Below are positions 1-5,727 of a DNA stretch of 16,121 bases, in pieces. Position 1 is the first letter of the stretch. Each line of letters begins with the position of its first letter. The DNA lies in contig PMYJ01000199.1 in the NCBI GenBank assembly GCA_003170875.1, positions 5,528 through 21,648 on the forward strand, written 5' to 3'. The translations under genes and the position numbers were made by a program. The notes under the pieces were generated by a model, which was not told where the DNA came from, did no database searches, and saw nothing but the letters and a program-made list of their open reading frames with translations. The DNA comes from Candidatus Dormiibacterota bacterium (GTDB lineage: Bacteria; Chloroflexota; Dormibacteria; Aeolococcales; Aeolococcaceae).

Positions 1-263
1 TCGTCGGGATACTCCTCCAGCAGCTCGCCCAGGGTCACCCCGGCGAGGGGCCCCACCACGACCCGGCTCTGATGGTCGGGCCGGTCGCTCAGCAGCCAGG
101 CCTCGCCGATCGGGCCGTGGCCGGCCTGCGCGGCGGGGAGCAGGTCGGGCAACCGGCGACCACCCCAGAGGCGGTACTGGAGGATCGGCGCGAACAGAAG
201 CGGGTACAACGACACCCCACCCGCGGCGTCCGTCGCTGCTCCGACGGCCGATTCACCCACCAC
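1..263 (-). CDS. manA: Mannose-6-phosphate isomerase, class I (N-terminal part; runs off the window)
   Basis: The translated fragment contains SLYPLLFAPILQYRLWGGRR, then GPIGEAWLLSD and a VVVGPLAGVTLGELLEE segment. This is the typical opening of type I phosphomannose isomerases, zinc enzymes that interconvert mannose-6-P and fructose-6-P in the cytoplasm. The zinc-binding core lies outside the window, so catalytic residues cannot be checked. Three GTG starts are possible. I chose the one at 263 because GAGG lies 8 nt upstream; 287 (just after the preceding stop) has no Shine-Dalgarno, and 215 sits right before the conserved SLYPL but has a poor one. It follows the LapA-like gene on the same strand with a gap of about 30 nt, so it is probably co-transcribed. 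Family call is confident; start is uncertain. Confidence 0.82.
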   Translation of the reverse strand, partial: MVGESAVGAATDAAGGVSLYPLLFAPILQYRLWGGRRLPDLLPAAQAGHGPIGEAWLLSDRPDHQSRVVVGPLAGVTLGELLEEYPD

Positions 264-295
264 CCGATGCGCCTCGCGGGACGTCACCGCAGCGT

Positions 296-685
296 TCAGC
301 GTGGTTGGTCTCCTGGGTTGTGCGTCCCCACCGCCTGTTCGGCCGCCGGCGCGCCTTCCGCCCGACCGGCGCTCTCCCGCGGCTGCACCTGCCCGCGCAA
401 CTCCTGCAACTCGGCGGAGTCGCCCAGCTGGTGCCGGCGGCGGCGGCGCCAGATCACGCCGACCAGGCTGGTCAGGGCGACGGTCAGGACGATGGTCGCC
501 AGCAACACCGCGATCAGGGGAACGCTCCCGTGCCAGACCAGGTAGTCCAGCTGAACCCCGTGCGAGTTCTGGATGATGCCCACGACAATCGCCACGGCCA
601 TCACCAGGGCGAGAACCAGGCTCCACGAGAGCCCCGTCCCCCGGAACTGGCGCCGCACCGCGACTTCAGTCTTTCCCTTGGGCAT
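296..685 (-). CDS. LapA-domain (DUF1049-like) inner-membrane protein
   Basis: A 129-aa protein with two membrane segments (about residues 20-40 and 54-77). They are separated by QNSHGVQLDYLVWHGSVPL and followed by VIWRRRRRHQ. This QN...W...PL spacing with a basic stretch after the second helix is the LapA/DUF1049 pattern. The tail (about 85-129) is polar, Ala/Glu/Arg-rich and probably cytoplasmic. LapA (YciS) proteins in enterobacteria help control LPS assembly through LapB, but in a lineage probably lacking that system the role is unknown. The start is supported by a strong GGAGGAGGTG 5 nt before the ATG. It sits between a small hydrophobic membrane protein and manA on the same strand. Confidence 0.8.
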   Translation of the reverse strand: MPKGKTEVAVRRQFRGTGLSWSLVLALVMAVAIVVGIIQNSHGVQLDYLVWHGSVPLIAVLLATIVLTVALTSLVGVIWRRRRRHQLGDSAELQELRGQVQPRESAGRAEGAPAAEQAVGTHNPGDQPR

Positions 686-777
686 GACACACCTCCTCCC
701 CCTCCCTTCCCATGACTAGCCAGAGTGTTTCCTGACGGTGGGCCGCAGGACCGCACCGCACGACGAGAGACGCCAGC

Positions 778-939
778 TCACCAGTAGTACCAGCGACGGC
801 CATGACCCCGCGGCCGGACCACGAATCCCACGCACCAGAGGACGAAGGCGATGACCGCCACCCACAGCAGGACGTGCAGGGCGAACCCCAGGCTGAAGAG
901 AAGGGCGATCAGGACGAGGACGATGAGAAGCCGAGACAT
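778..939 (-). CDS. Small hydrophobic membrane protein (53 aa)
   Basis: A 53-aa reading frame, ATG to TGA. It starts MSRLLIVLVLIALLFSLGFA, continues through a second hydrophobic stretch (LLWVAVIAFVLWCVGFVV) and ends in a basic-aromatic tail, RGHGRRWYYW. Two membrane helices joined by the LGFALHVLLW turn and a terminal RRWY-type tail match the short 'hydrophobic protein' family common in actinobacteria and relatives, where it often lies near stress or envelope genes. GGAGG lies 6 nt before the ATG, which supports real translation. No biochemical function is known to me. It lies between the YggT-like gene and the LapA-like gene on the same strand, so the three membrane proteins may form one unit. 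Confidence 0.75.
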   Translation of the reverse strand: MSRLLIVLVLIALLFSLGFALHVLLWVAVIAFVLWCVGFVVRPRGHGRRWYYW

Positions 940-1014
940 AATTGCCTCCGAAGGGCGGAATGGGTGTGGCCGGTAAGGCCGAGGACCATCAGCATCGAGT
1001 CCCCTCAGTCACGC

Positions 1015-1036
1015 CCGGGACCGCGCGCGATCCCGG
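1015..1036 (-). terminator. GC-rich hairpin downstream of the first YggT-like gene
   Basis: CCGGGA (1015-1020) pairs with TCCCGG (1031-1036), and the pairing can extend inward through GC-rich bases. It lies about 30 nt past the stop of the minus-strand gene ending at 1066. There is no T-tract after it, so it may be an attenuating or processing hairpin instead of a classic intrinsic terminator. A run of seven G lies between it and the stop codon. Confidence 0.3.
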
Positions 1037-1065
1037 ATACGTGACCTTTTGGGGGGGCGCTGGGA

Positions 1066-1506
1066 CTAGACGGTCTTCCTCGCACGCTCGTCGGTGGTCA
1101 TCGAGATCACCTTGATGACGATGGCCGCGGCGATGGCGTACACGACGAACGCAAGGATGTCCGCCCAGACGATGAGGGTCCCCGGCGTGGTGAGGGTGGT
1201 CTTGAAGATGCCCGCGAAAGGCGCTGCGAGCGCTCCGCCGATCGAGAAGATGAAGGCTGCGAACCCAACGTTGGTGGCTCCGGCGGCGTGGAAGATGAAA
1301 TCGAAGGCGAGGAAGATGAAGACGATGCCCGCGGCCAGCCCGACGATGCGGTTGGCCAGGGGTCTGCCCGACCACGACAGCGTGGAGCTGCGACTGACCG
1401 CGGCTCCGGTGACCGGGTCGGACGTGGTCTGCGTCGTGCTCGTCACGCCGCTGTAGGTCTGACCGTCGTTGCTAACAACCCGGTCCTGCGCTTCCGTATC
1501 AGCCAC
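1066..1506 (-). CDS. YggT-like membrane protein, paralogue 1
   Basis: A 146-aa protein. Residues 1-45 are polar and Thr/Ser-rich. A membrane region follows with three or more hydrophobic segments (about 50-72, 78-98, 112-134). The order RIVGL...FDFIFHAAGA...GFAAFIFSIGGALAAPFAGIFKT...VYAIAAAIV resembles YggT-family domains (RFxLxxxGA, F-I-Y-x-x-x-x-PxxxPFxGIF). YggT proteins are poorly understood membrane proteins linked to osmotic and envelope functions. The start is GTG, with AAGGAGG 6 nt before it. A paralogue at 5214-5651 is about half identical over the membrane part and also shares the N-terminal QDxVVSxxG pattern. The upstream DNA is conserved between the two. No finer function can be assigned. 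Confidence 0.72.
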   Translation of the reverse strand: MADTEAQDRVVSNDGQTYSGVTSTTQTTSDPVTGAAVSRSSTLSWSGRPLANRIVGLAAGIVFIFLAFDFIFHAAGATNVGFAAFIFSIGGALAAPFAGIFKTTLTTPGTLIVWADILAFVVYAIAAAIVIKVISMTTDERARKTV

Positions 1507-1519
1507 CTGAGGCCTCCTT

Positions 1520-1550
1520 GGGGTTGCTCCCCCCGAAGCCTCTGAATCTG
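1520..1550 (-). promoter_or_regulatory. Conserved leader of YggT-like paralogue 1
   Basis: Read on the minus strand, this block contains CAGATTCAGAGG, then a CTTCGGGG stretch and a small GGGG/CCCC stem immediately before the ribosome-binding site. The second YggT-like gene has CAGGTTCAGAGG, CCTCGGGG and a GGGTC/GACCC stem at the equivalent position (5667-5700). Conservation of a non-coding block between paralogues suggests a shared promoter segment or 5'-UTR element. Which of these it is cannot be told from sequence alone. Confidence 0.45.
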
Positions 1551-1566
1551 GGGCTCCGTTTGAACC

Positions 1567-1911
1567 TCAGTCTGCTGTCGCGGTCGCAATAACCGCAGCA
1601 ACGGATTCGCCGGCTCGCGTGGACGGCTGCTGCCGCGCTCTCACGCACGCCTCCCAGAAGCCCAGCCTCACGCGGAAGCGGTCGGCCTGGGCGACGACCA
1701 CGGGGACGTTGGTCAGCTCGACCTCTCGACGGGCCTCGGACGACTGGTCTGCCATGAGCGTGCGGATGCGCTCAAGGACAGCCTCCTCCATGGTGAGGAT
1801 TTCGGTGTACACCTTCCTCCAGAAGAGCGCGAGCTCCAGGGAGGCGGTGGCCGGATCGGGTTCACCGTCCATGCGGATCGTGACGTCTCCCCCCCGGGCC
1901 GCCGCGACCAT
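1567..1911 (-). CDS. Small helical protein homologous to the N-terminal domain of the divergent winged-helix protein
   Basis: I recognise no named family. The 114-aa product is mainly helical and soluble, with W-x3-Y-x10-LER(I)R early and Q-x3-F-x2-RL-x2-W later. The same pattern, with the same spacing apart from one residue, forms residues 23-92 of the winged-helix protein encoded divergently at 2068-2631. It therefore looks like a stand-alone copy of that protein's sensory or partner domain, without a DNA-binding part. The start at 1911 has AAGGAG 9 nt upstream. An ATG at 1947 would add 12 residues but has its purine stretch only one base away. The 3' end overlaps the conserved upstream element of the YggT-like gene. 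Confidence 0.65.
   Translation of the reverse strand: MVAAARGGDVTIRMDGEPDPATASLELALFWRKVYTEILTMEEAVLERIRTLMADQSSEARREVELTNVPVVVAQADRFRVRLGFWEACVRARQQPSTRAGESVAAVIATATAD
1582..1602 (-). promoter_or_regulatory. Conserved 21-bp element, copy B (upstream of YggT-like paralogue 1)
   Basis: On the minus strand this reads GTTGCTGCGGTTATTGCGAC plus one C. It fits GTTGCTG-N3-T-N2-TTGCGRC, a TTGC direct repeat with a 12-nt period. Copy C (5730-5750) differs at only a few bases and lies 79 nt from its gene's start; this one lies 76 nt from its start. It sits inside the last codons of the 1567-1911 gene, so coding constraint alone could explain part of the conservation. Binding by the winged-helix protein is an inference. 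Confidence 0.45.
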
Positions 1912-1966
1912 GTCGGGGCGCTCCTTGTCAGCCTGCCTGGAGTTCATGCTCCCTGGATACACCGGG

Positions 1967-1987
1967 GGCCGCAAAAAGTTCAGCAAC
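1967..1987 (-). promoter_or_regulatory. Conserved 21-bp element, copy A (between divergent regulator genes)
   Basis: On the minus strand this reads GTTGCTGAACTTTTTGCGGC plus one C. It matches copy B at 16 of 21 positions, including both TTGC half-sites. It lies in the non-coding gap between the helical-protein gene and the winged-helix gene, where an autoregulatory operator would be expected. Unlike copy B, this site is not inside a convincing coding region with the chosen start at 1911. Confidence 0.42.
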
Positions 1988-2054
1988 TGACCGCACACTC
2001 CCCGGAAGCTCACCCGGCCGGTCGCCGGTTCCCTCGGTCCCCCTGGCTGTACGC

Positions 2055-2060
2055 TATAGT
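2055..2060 (+). promoter_or_regulatory. -10 box of a probably leaderless promoter
   Basis: TATAGT lies 7 nt before the ATG at 2068, in otherwise GC-rich DNA, and no Shine-Dalgarno precedes the start. A transcription start about 7 nt after a -10 box would fall on the ATG itself, as in leaderless mRNAs. No clear -35 box is seen. Confidence 0.5.
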
Positions 2061-2067
2061 CCAAATC

Positions 2068-2631
2068 ATGGTGTCGAGTGATGCAAACACGCCAGCTCGG
2101 GGCCCCCTCGAGGGCGAGGACATCGAGACCGAACACTGGGAAGACGCACGCCACTGGATGAGCATCTACGACGACCTGATCCGCTTCAAGGTCGGTCTTC
2201 TCGAGCGCGTGAAGCGGGAGCTGCCCAAGCTGCATCCCGTGGCCCAGAGGGCGGCCGACGTCGACGTCGCCTTCATCGAGGCCCAGATGGCCGGCTACCA
2301 CGCGCGGCTCGACCTCTGGTACCGGCGGGTCTGGCAGCTCCAGGGTCTCTGGCTCGATCCCGACGGCCGGGTGGTGCGCCACAAGGGTGAGGAGGCGGCA
2401 CTGACCACCCGCGAGTTCGAATTGCTGCAGTTCCTGCTCGAGCACCCGCACCGCTTCTACTCCACGGCTCAGATCGCCAGCTACGCTTGGTCGGACTCCG
2501 CGCTGATGCCCGAGGAGGTACGCAACTACGTCACCCGGGTTCGGAGGATCCTGGCTCGGCTGGGAATCCCCTGCGACCTGATCAACCGTCCCGGTCGCGG
2601 CTACTCACTGACGTTCCGGAACACTGACTAG
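2068..2631 (+). CDS. Winged-helix (OmpR/PhoB-type) DNA-binding protein with a novel N-terminal helical domain
   Basis: A 187-aa protein. Residues 93-184 form a Trans_reg_C winged helix: a beta strand GLWLDPDGRVV, then LTTREFELLQFLLEHPHRFYS, a recognition helix near EEVRNYVTRVRRILAR and the wing INRPGRGYSL. The usual receiver domain with its phospho-Asp is absent. In its place, residues 23-92 are helical (W30, Y34, LER 45-47, Q73, Y77, RL 80-81, W84) and match the whole of the divergently encoded small protein at 1567-1911. It is likely a transcription regulator that senses something other than histidine-kinase phosphorylation, perhaps through pairing with the small protein. No ribosome-binding site is present; a leaderless start is likely. 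The gene is divergent from its partner across a gap of about 156 bp. Confidence 0.8.
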   Translation: MVSSDANTPARGPLEGEDIETEHWEDARHWMSIYDDLIRFKVGLLERVKRELPKLHPVAQRAADVDVAFIEAQMAGYHARLDLWYRRVWQLQGLWLDPDGRVVRHKGEEAALTTREFELLQFLLEHPHRFYSTAQIASYAWSDSALMPEEVRNYVTRVRRILARLGIPCDLINRPGRGYSLTFRNTD

Positions 2632-2778
2632 CCGCTCTCCGATTCCGTGCGGAGCGCACCGCCGAGCCGTGTGACAAAGGAGAATCCGCAGCTTCCGGTG
2701 GAGCACGCTGGTGGACTTATCGCGCGCTTCCGGTCAGGCTGGGTGATGTTGGAAGTCAGAGATGAGCGGAGGAACCCC

Positions 2779-3144
2779 ATGTCCAAAGACGAGAGAGCCC
2801 AGCAACCGGAAGACCTCACACGCCTCTTCGTGGAGCGTGCCAATGAGGGCGATGCAGCCGGCATCGCGGAGCTCTACGAGACCGAGGCGGTCATGGCCTA
2901 CCCGCCGGGCCAGATGACGATCGGCCGCGACGCCATCCGTGCGCTGTGGGAGAAGGTGTTGGCAACTCGGCCTCACATGGAGCAGGAGGCGCCGCTCCCG
3001 ACGCTCATCAGCGGCGACATCGCGCTCACCTCCACCCCGCCAAAGGACGCTGCAGGCGCCCGCGCCCAGGTGGCCCGCCGCCAGCCCGACGGCACTTGGC
3101 TGCGGCTTCTCGACCAACCCGAGTTCGTCGCCGTCGCGCGCTGA
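2779..3144 (+). CDS. SnoaL/DUF4440-like (NTF2-fold) protein
   Basis: A 121-aa protein. LTRLFVERANEGDAAGIAEL is followed by YETEAVMAYPPGQMTIGRDAIRALWEKVL, then a sheet-rich half ending DGTWLRLLDQPEF. This is the layout of SnoaL/DUF4440 proteins of the NTF2 fold: a helix pair with 'D..GIAELYxxxA', then an 'I.G..AIR.....L' helix and a final 'DG.W' strand. These proteins can be enzymes or small-ligand binders; no catalytic residue can be assigned. The ATG at 2779 was preferred over earlier in-frame starts because GGAGGA lies about 6 nt upstream. It ends 13 nt from the convergent universal stress gene. Confidence 0.75.
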   Translation: MSKDERAQQPEDLTRLFVERANEGDAAGIAELYETEAVMAYPPGQMTIGRDAIRALWEKVLATRPHMEQEAPLPTLISGDIALTSTPPKDAAGARAQVARRQPDGTWLRLLDQPEFVAVAR

Positions 3145-3176
3145 CCGGCGGGAGGACCTATCCGCGGGGCGCCGGT
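3144..3176. terminator. Inverted repeat at a convergent gene junction
   Basis: ACCGGCG (3144-3150) pairs perfectly with CGCCGGT (3170-3176) around a 19-nt loop, exactly where the SnoaL-like gene and the minus-strand universal stress gene converge. It could act in both directions. It has no T-tract, and one arm lies inside the stress-protein gene. Confidence 0.28.
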
Positions 3177-3661
3177 GGTATCGACTCGATACCCGGCGGC
3201 TCGTCGGGCCACACCAGCAGCACCGCACACGGGGCATGGTCGACGACAAACCGGGTCGCGGGACCCAGGCTGTGCGGACCCAGACGCGAGTGGTCTCCGT
3301 CGCGGGCCACCACCAGCAGGTCGACCTTCTCGGCGACCGCCCGAATGACTTCGCGCTCGACCCGTCCCCGACGATGGAGGAGCTCCGCATCCTGACGGCC
3401 GAGCCTCGCCGCGGCGGCGGCGAGCAGCTCTGACGCGGCCTCGTCGGCAACGTCCTGGAGAGAGCGAGTTGGTCGGCGTCCGGGGAACGCCCTCCCGAGC
3501 AGCCCTGACGTGGCCACTTCGGCGACCCCGGCCACATCGGAAGGGGTGACGTGGAGGAGGGCGACCTGGGCTCCTGAGGGAAGGCTATGGCTGGCTGCGT
3601 CGACGCATCCCTGCCACGTCCCCTCGACCACCCAGACGACGATCCGCACGGGTGGCATCAT
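3158..3661 (-). CDS. Universal stress protein (UspA) family protein
   Basis: A 167-aa single UspA domain. An N-terminal strand RIVVWVVEGT takes the place of the usual 'ILVAVDGS'. ALLHVTP, an EKVDLLVVARDGD strand and the C-terminal LGPHSLGPATRFVVDHAPCAVLLVW follow. The last part is the family's nucleotide-binding loop, but with GPHSLGPAT where classic ATP binders have G-S-V-S/T, so ATP binding is uncertain. The ATG at 3661 overlaps the TGA of the upstream permease (ATGA), which implies translational coupling; an alternative ATG lies at 3658. The pairing suggests the protein regulates or accompanies the permease, as seen for other transporter-Usp operons. Confidence 0.85.
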   Translation of the reverse strand: MMPPVRIVVWVVEGTWQGCVDAASHSLPSGAQVALLHVTPSDVAGVAEVATSGLLGRAFPGRRPTRSLQDVADEAASELLAAAAARLGRQDAELLHRRGRVEREVIRAVAEKVDLLVVARDGDHSRLGPHSLGPATRFVVDHAPCAVLLVWPDEPPGIESIPPAPRG

Positions 3662-4908
3662 CCCACCAATCGCAGGGAGACCCAGAGGGCCACGGTCGCG
3701 GCGACCAGCACGGGCGGCACGGTGAGGGCGCCCAGGCGCATGAACTCCGAGATGGGTAGCTCCTCTCCGCGCTGCCGGAGGACACGTCGCCAGAGCAGGG
3801 TGGCGAGCGAGCCGACGTAGGTCAGGTTGGGCCCGGTGTTGACGCCGATGAGCACCGCGAGCACCGGCCCCGGACCGGCAGCGGCCACCGCGGGGAGGAG
3901 CAGGAGCACAGCCGGCAGGTTGTTGATGAGGTTGGCCAGCACGGCAGCGACAACCGCGATGAGCAGCAGCGAGCCGAGCGAAGTTCCTCCTGGCACGAGG
4001 TGGGTCACGAGCGAGCCCAGTCCGTGAAGCGAGAGGGCCTTGACGACGAGCCCCAGGGCTAGCACGAACGCGAGGAAGGGAACCTGGAGCGCCAGGGCGA
4101 CATCGCGCACGGTGACGCGGTGGCTCCGCAGCAGAGGCACGCCAAGAGCGACAGCGCCGCCGAGTGCCGCGAACGCAGGAGCGACATCGAAGACCGATGT
4201 CACGAAGAACCCGAGCAGCGTGAGGCCCAGCACGAGGCATGCGTAGACGGGGACCGGTCGCCGCGGCCCCGGGGAGGCTTCGCCGTGCCCGATGAGATCC
4301 GCAGCGAAGAACCTCCGCAGCACCAGCCACTCCACGGCTATCGCCGCCAGCCACGGCAGCGCCATGGTGGCGCCGAAGCGGGCGAACGAAAGGCCGCTGG
4401 CGCTGAAAGCCAGGAGGTTCGTGAGGTTGGAGACGGGGAGCAGCAGGGAGGCCGAGTTGGCGAGGTGGGTGCACGCATAGATATGCGGCTTGGCCCGGAG
4501 CCGAAGGCGCGCCACGGTGGCGAAGACGACCGGCGTCAACAGCACCACGGTCGCATCGAGGCTGAGCACGGCGGTCACCGTGCTCGCGACGGCGAATACC
4601 AGCGCGAGGAGCGTGACTGGCCTGCCCCGAGAGCCGGTGGCCATCCAGGCACCCGCGGCCTCGAACAAGCCAAACCGATCAGAGAGGGTGGCCAGGAGGA
4701 GGACGGCGGCCAGGAAGCCGATGGTCGGAGCGAGGCTCCTCGCCTCTGCGGCGGCCTCGCTCAGTGGCAGGACCCCGAGCAGCAGGAGCAGGCCGGCGGC
4801 CGGCACCGCGACGAGGGCCTCTGGCAGTCCCCAGGGCCGGACGATCGCGCACACCAGCGTCGCGACGAGGAGCAGCCCGGCGAGGCTCTCGGCGATTGGA
4901 CTCGGCAC
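3658..4908 (-). CDS. ArsB/SLC13-type membrane permease
   Basis: A 416-aa polytopic membrane protein with roughly ten to twelve helices in two related halves. Diagnostic stretches are SLDATVVLLTPVV, ANSASLLLPVSNLTNLL, ANLINNLPAVLLLLP and GVNTGPNLTYVGSLATLLW. These match the duplicated helix-hairpin motifs of the ion-transporter superfamily, especially ArsB-like pumps. Family members move arsenite, citrate or other anions; with no arsR, arsC or arsA in view, arsenite efflux is only one possibility. The start is GTG without a Shine-Dalgarno, but a promoter at 4919-4948 would give a leader of only a few bases. It forms an operon with the universal stress gene downstream. Confidence 0.82.
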   Translation of the reverse strand: MPSPIAESLAGLLLVATLVCAIVRPWGLPEALVAVPAAGLLLLLGVLPLSEAAAEARSLAPTIGFLAAVLLLATLSDRFGLFEAAGAWMATGSRGRPVTLLALVFAVASTVTAVLSLDATVVLLTPVVFATVARLRLRAKPHIYACTHLANSASLLLPVSNLTNLLAFSASGLSFARFGATMALPWLAAIAVEWLVLRRFFAADLIGHGEASPGPRRPVPVYACLVLGLTLLGFFVTSVFDVAPAFAALGGAVALGVPLLRSHRVTVRDVALALQVPFLAFVLALGLVVKALSLHGLGSLVTHLVPGGTSLGSLLLIAVVAAVLANLINNLPAVLLLLPAVAAAGPGPVLAVLIGVNTGPNLTYVGSLATLLWRRVLRQRGEELPISEFMRLGALTVPPVLVAATVALWVSLRLVG

Positions 4909-4918
4909 CGTTCGTCAG

Positions 4919-4948
4919 AGCTTACGTTGAGGGGTCGTCGCCTGTCAC
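4919..4948 (-). promoter_or_regulatory. Promoter of the permease-Usp operon
   Basis: On the minus strand, GTGACA (4948-4943), an 18-nt spacer and TAAGCT (4924-4919) resemble sigma-70 -35 and -10 boxes. The GTG start at 4908 is 10 nt after the -10 box, so the transcript would be nearly leaderless. This fits the absence of a ribosome-binding site. Confidence 0.5.
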
Positions 4949-5162
4949 CACGGAGGCGCTGCCACCTCACACGCGCCGGACGACGGGCCCTCCACAAGCC
5001 AAACGCCCAAAGGAGAGGGGCTCACGCCAGACGGCGCCGAGCGCCCACCACTTTCTGCTTCCGCTTGTCGTCATGGGGCTCATCTCCTTCTCACGACGAA
5101 CCCTCCGGCTGGCGCTCCACGGCGGATCGGGACCTCGGAGTCAGCAATCGGGTGGGTAGCCG

Positions 5163-5192
5163 GACGTCGGAACCGCGCTCGGTTCCGACGTC
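5163..5192 (-). terminator. Perfect 12-bp hairpin after the second YggT-like gene
   Basis: GACGTCGGAACC (5163-5174) and GGTTCCGACGTC (5181-5192) form a perfect 12-bp stem with a 6-nt loop, about 21 nt past the stop at 5214. No T-tract follows on the minus strand, so Rho-independent termination is not certain; transcript protection is another option. The gap 4909-5213 otherwise holds only the permease promoter; I see no gene in it. Confidence 0.5.
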
Positions 5193-5213
5193 TGACCCTG
5201 GGGGTGGTGAGAT

Positions 5214-5651
5214 CTAGGCGGTCCTGCGCGCCGAACTGCGGGTGACCCTCGCCACCGCGCCCGCGATCAGGGCGGCGGCTGCGGCATAGACGCCCATGGC
5301 CAGGACATCGGTCCAGACGAAGAGATTCCCCTGGGTCGCGGAGGTGGTCTTGAGGATGCCGACGAACGGGGAGGCCAGGAAGGATCCGACGGTGAAGGTG
5401 AGTCCTGCGAACCCGACGTTGAGCGCCCCGATGGCATGGAAGACGAAGTCGAGGGTCAGGAAGCCCAGCGCGACCAAGACGGCCAGCTCGACAACCCTGA
5501 TCACCGACCGGCCGGACCACGTGTGCGTCCAGGCGGTGTGGGTGAGAGGTCGACTCGGGGGATCCGCAGCCATCGGCGTGGTGTCCGTCATGCCGCGCGC
5601 GCTCTTCCCGTTCAAACTGACGACGGGGTCCTGCACCTGTACTTCGGTCAC
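5214..5651 (-). CDS. YggT-like membrane protein, paralogue 2
   Basis: A 145-aa protein with the same plan as the 1066-1506 product: a polar N-terminus with QDPVVSLNG, then TWSGR and a membrane region (about 52-74, 80-102, 114-136) with LDFVFHAIGALNVGFAGLTF, FLASPFVGILKT and DVLAMGVYAAAAALIAG. The two share roughly half their residues over the membrane part. Features conserved between the copies (QDxVVS, WSGR, F-H-A-x-G-A-x-NVGFA, PFxGIxKTT, W-x-D-x-LA) mark what probably matters. The start is GTG, with AAAGGAGG 7 nt upstream. It is monocistronic here, followed by a strong hairpin. Function is unknown beyond the likely YggT relation. Confidence 0.7.
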   Translation of the reverse strand: MTEVQVQDPVVSLNGKSARGMTDTTPMAADPPSRPLTHTAWTHTWSGRSVIRVVELAVLVALGFLTLDFVFHAIGALNVGFAGLTFTVGSFLASPFVGILKTTSATQGNLFVWTDVLAMGVYAAAAALIAGAVARVTRSSARRTA

Positions 5652-5666
5652 GGGAGTCCCTCCTTT

Positions 5667-5700
5667 GGGTCATTCGACCCCGAGGCCCTCTGAACCTGTG
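5667..5700 (-). promoter_or_regulatory. Conserved leader of YggT-like paralogue 2
   Basis: On the minus strand, CAGGTTCAGAGG and CCTCGGGG precede a GGGTC-GAAT-GACCC hairpin (5667-5680), which directly abuts the AAAGGAGG ribosome-binding site. The same order is found before paralogue 1 (1520-1550). A hairpin next to the Shine-Dalgarno could modulate translation; this is inference. Confidence 0.45.
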
Positions 5701-5727
5701 GCACCGGGTACCGCTGACTCTGTGGGA

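Noticed and set aside
1043..1057. Run of T followed by seven G near the first YggT-like stop.
   Set aside because: It resembles half of a terminator but has no matching stem; the nearby hairpin at 1015-1036 is the better candidate and is itself weak.
4120..5217. A 365-codon plus-strand frame very rich in Glu, Arg, Gly and Gln.
   Set aside because: It is antisense to the permease, whose membrane-helix pattern is unmistakable; no start signal or family match.
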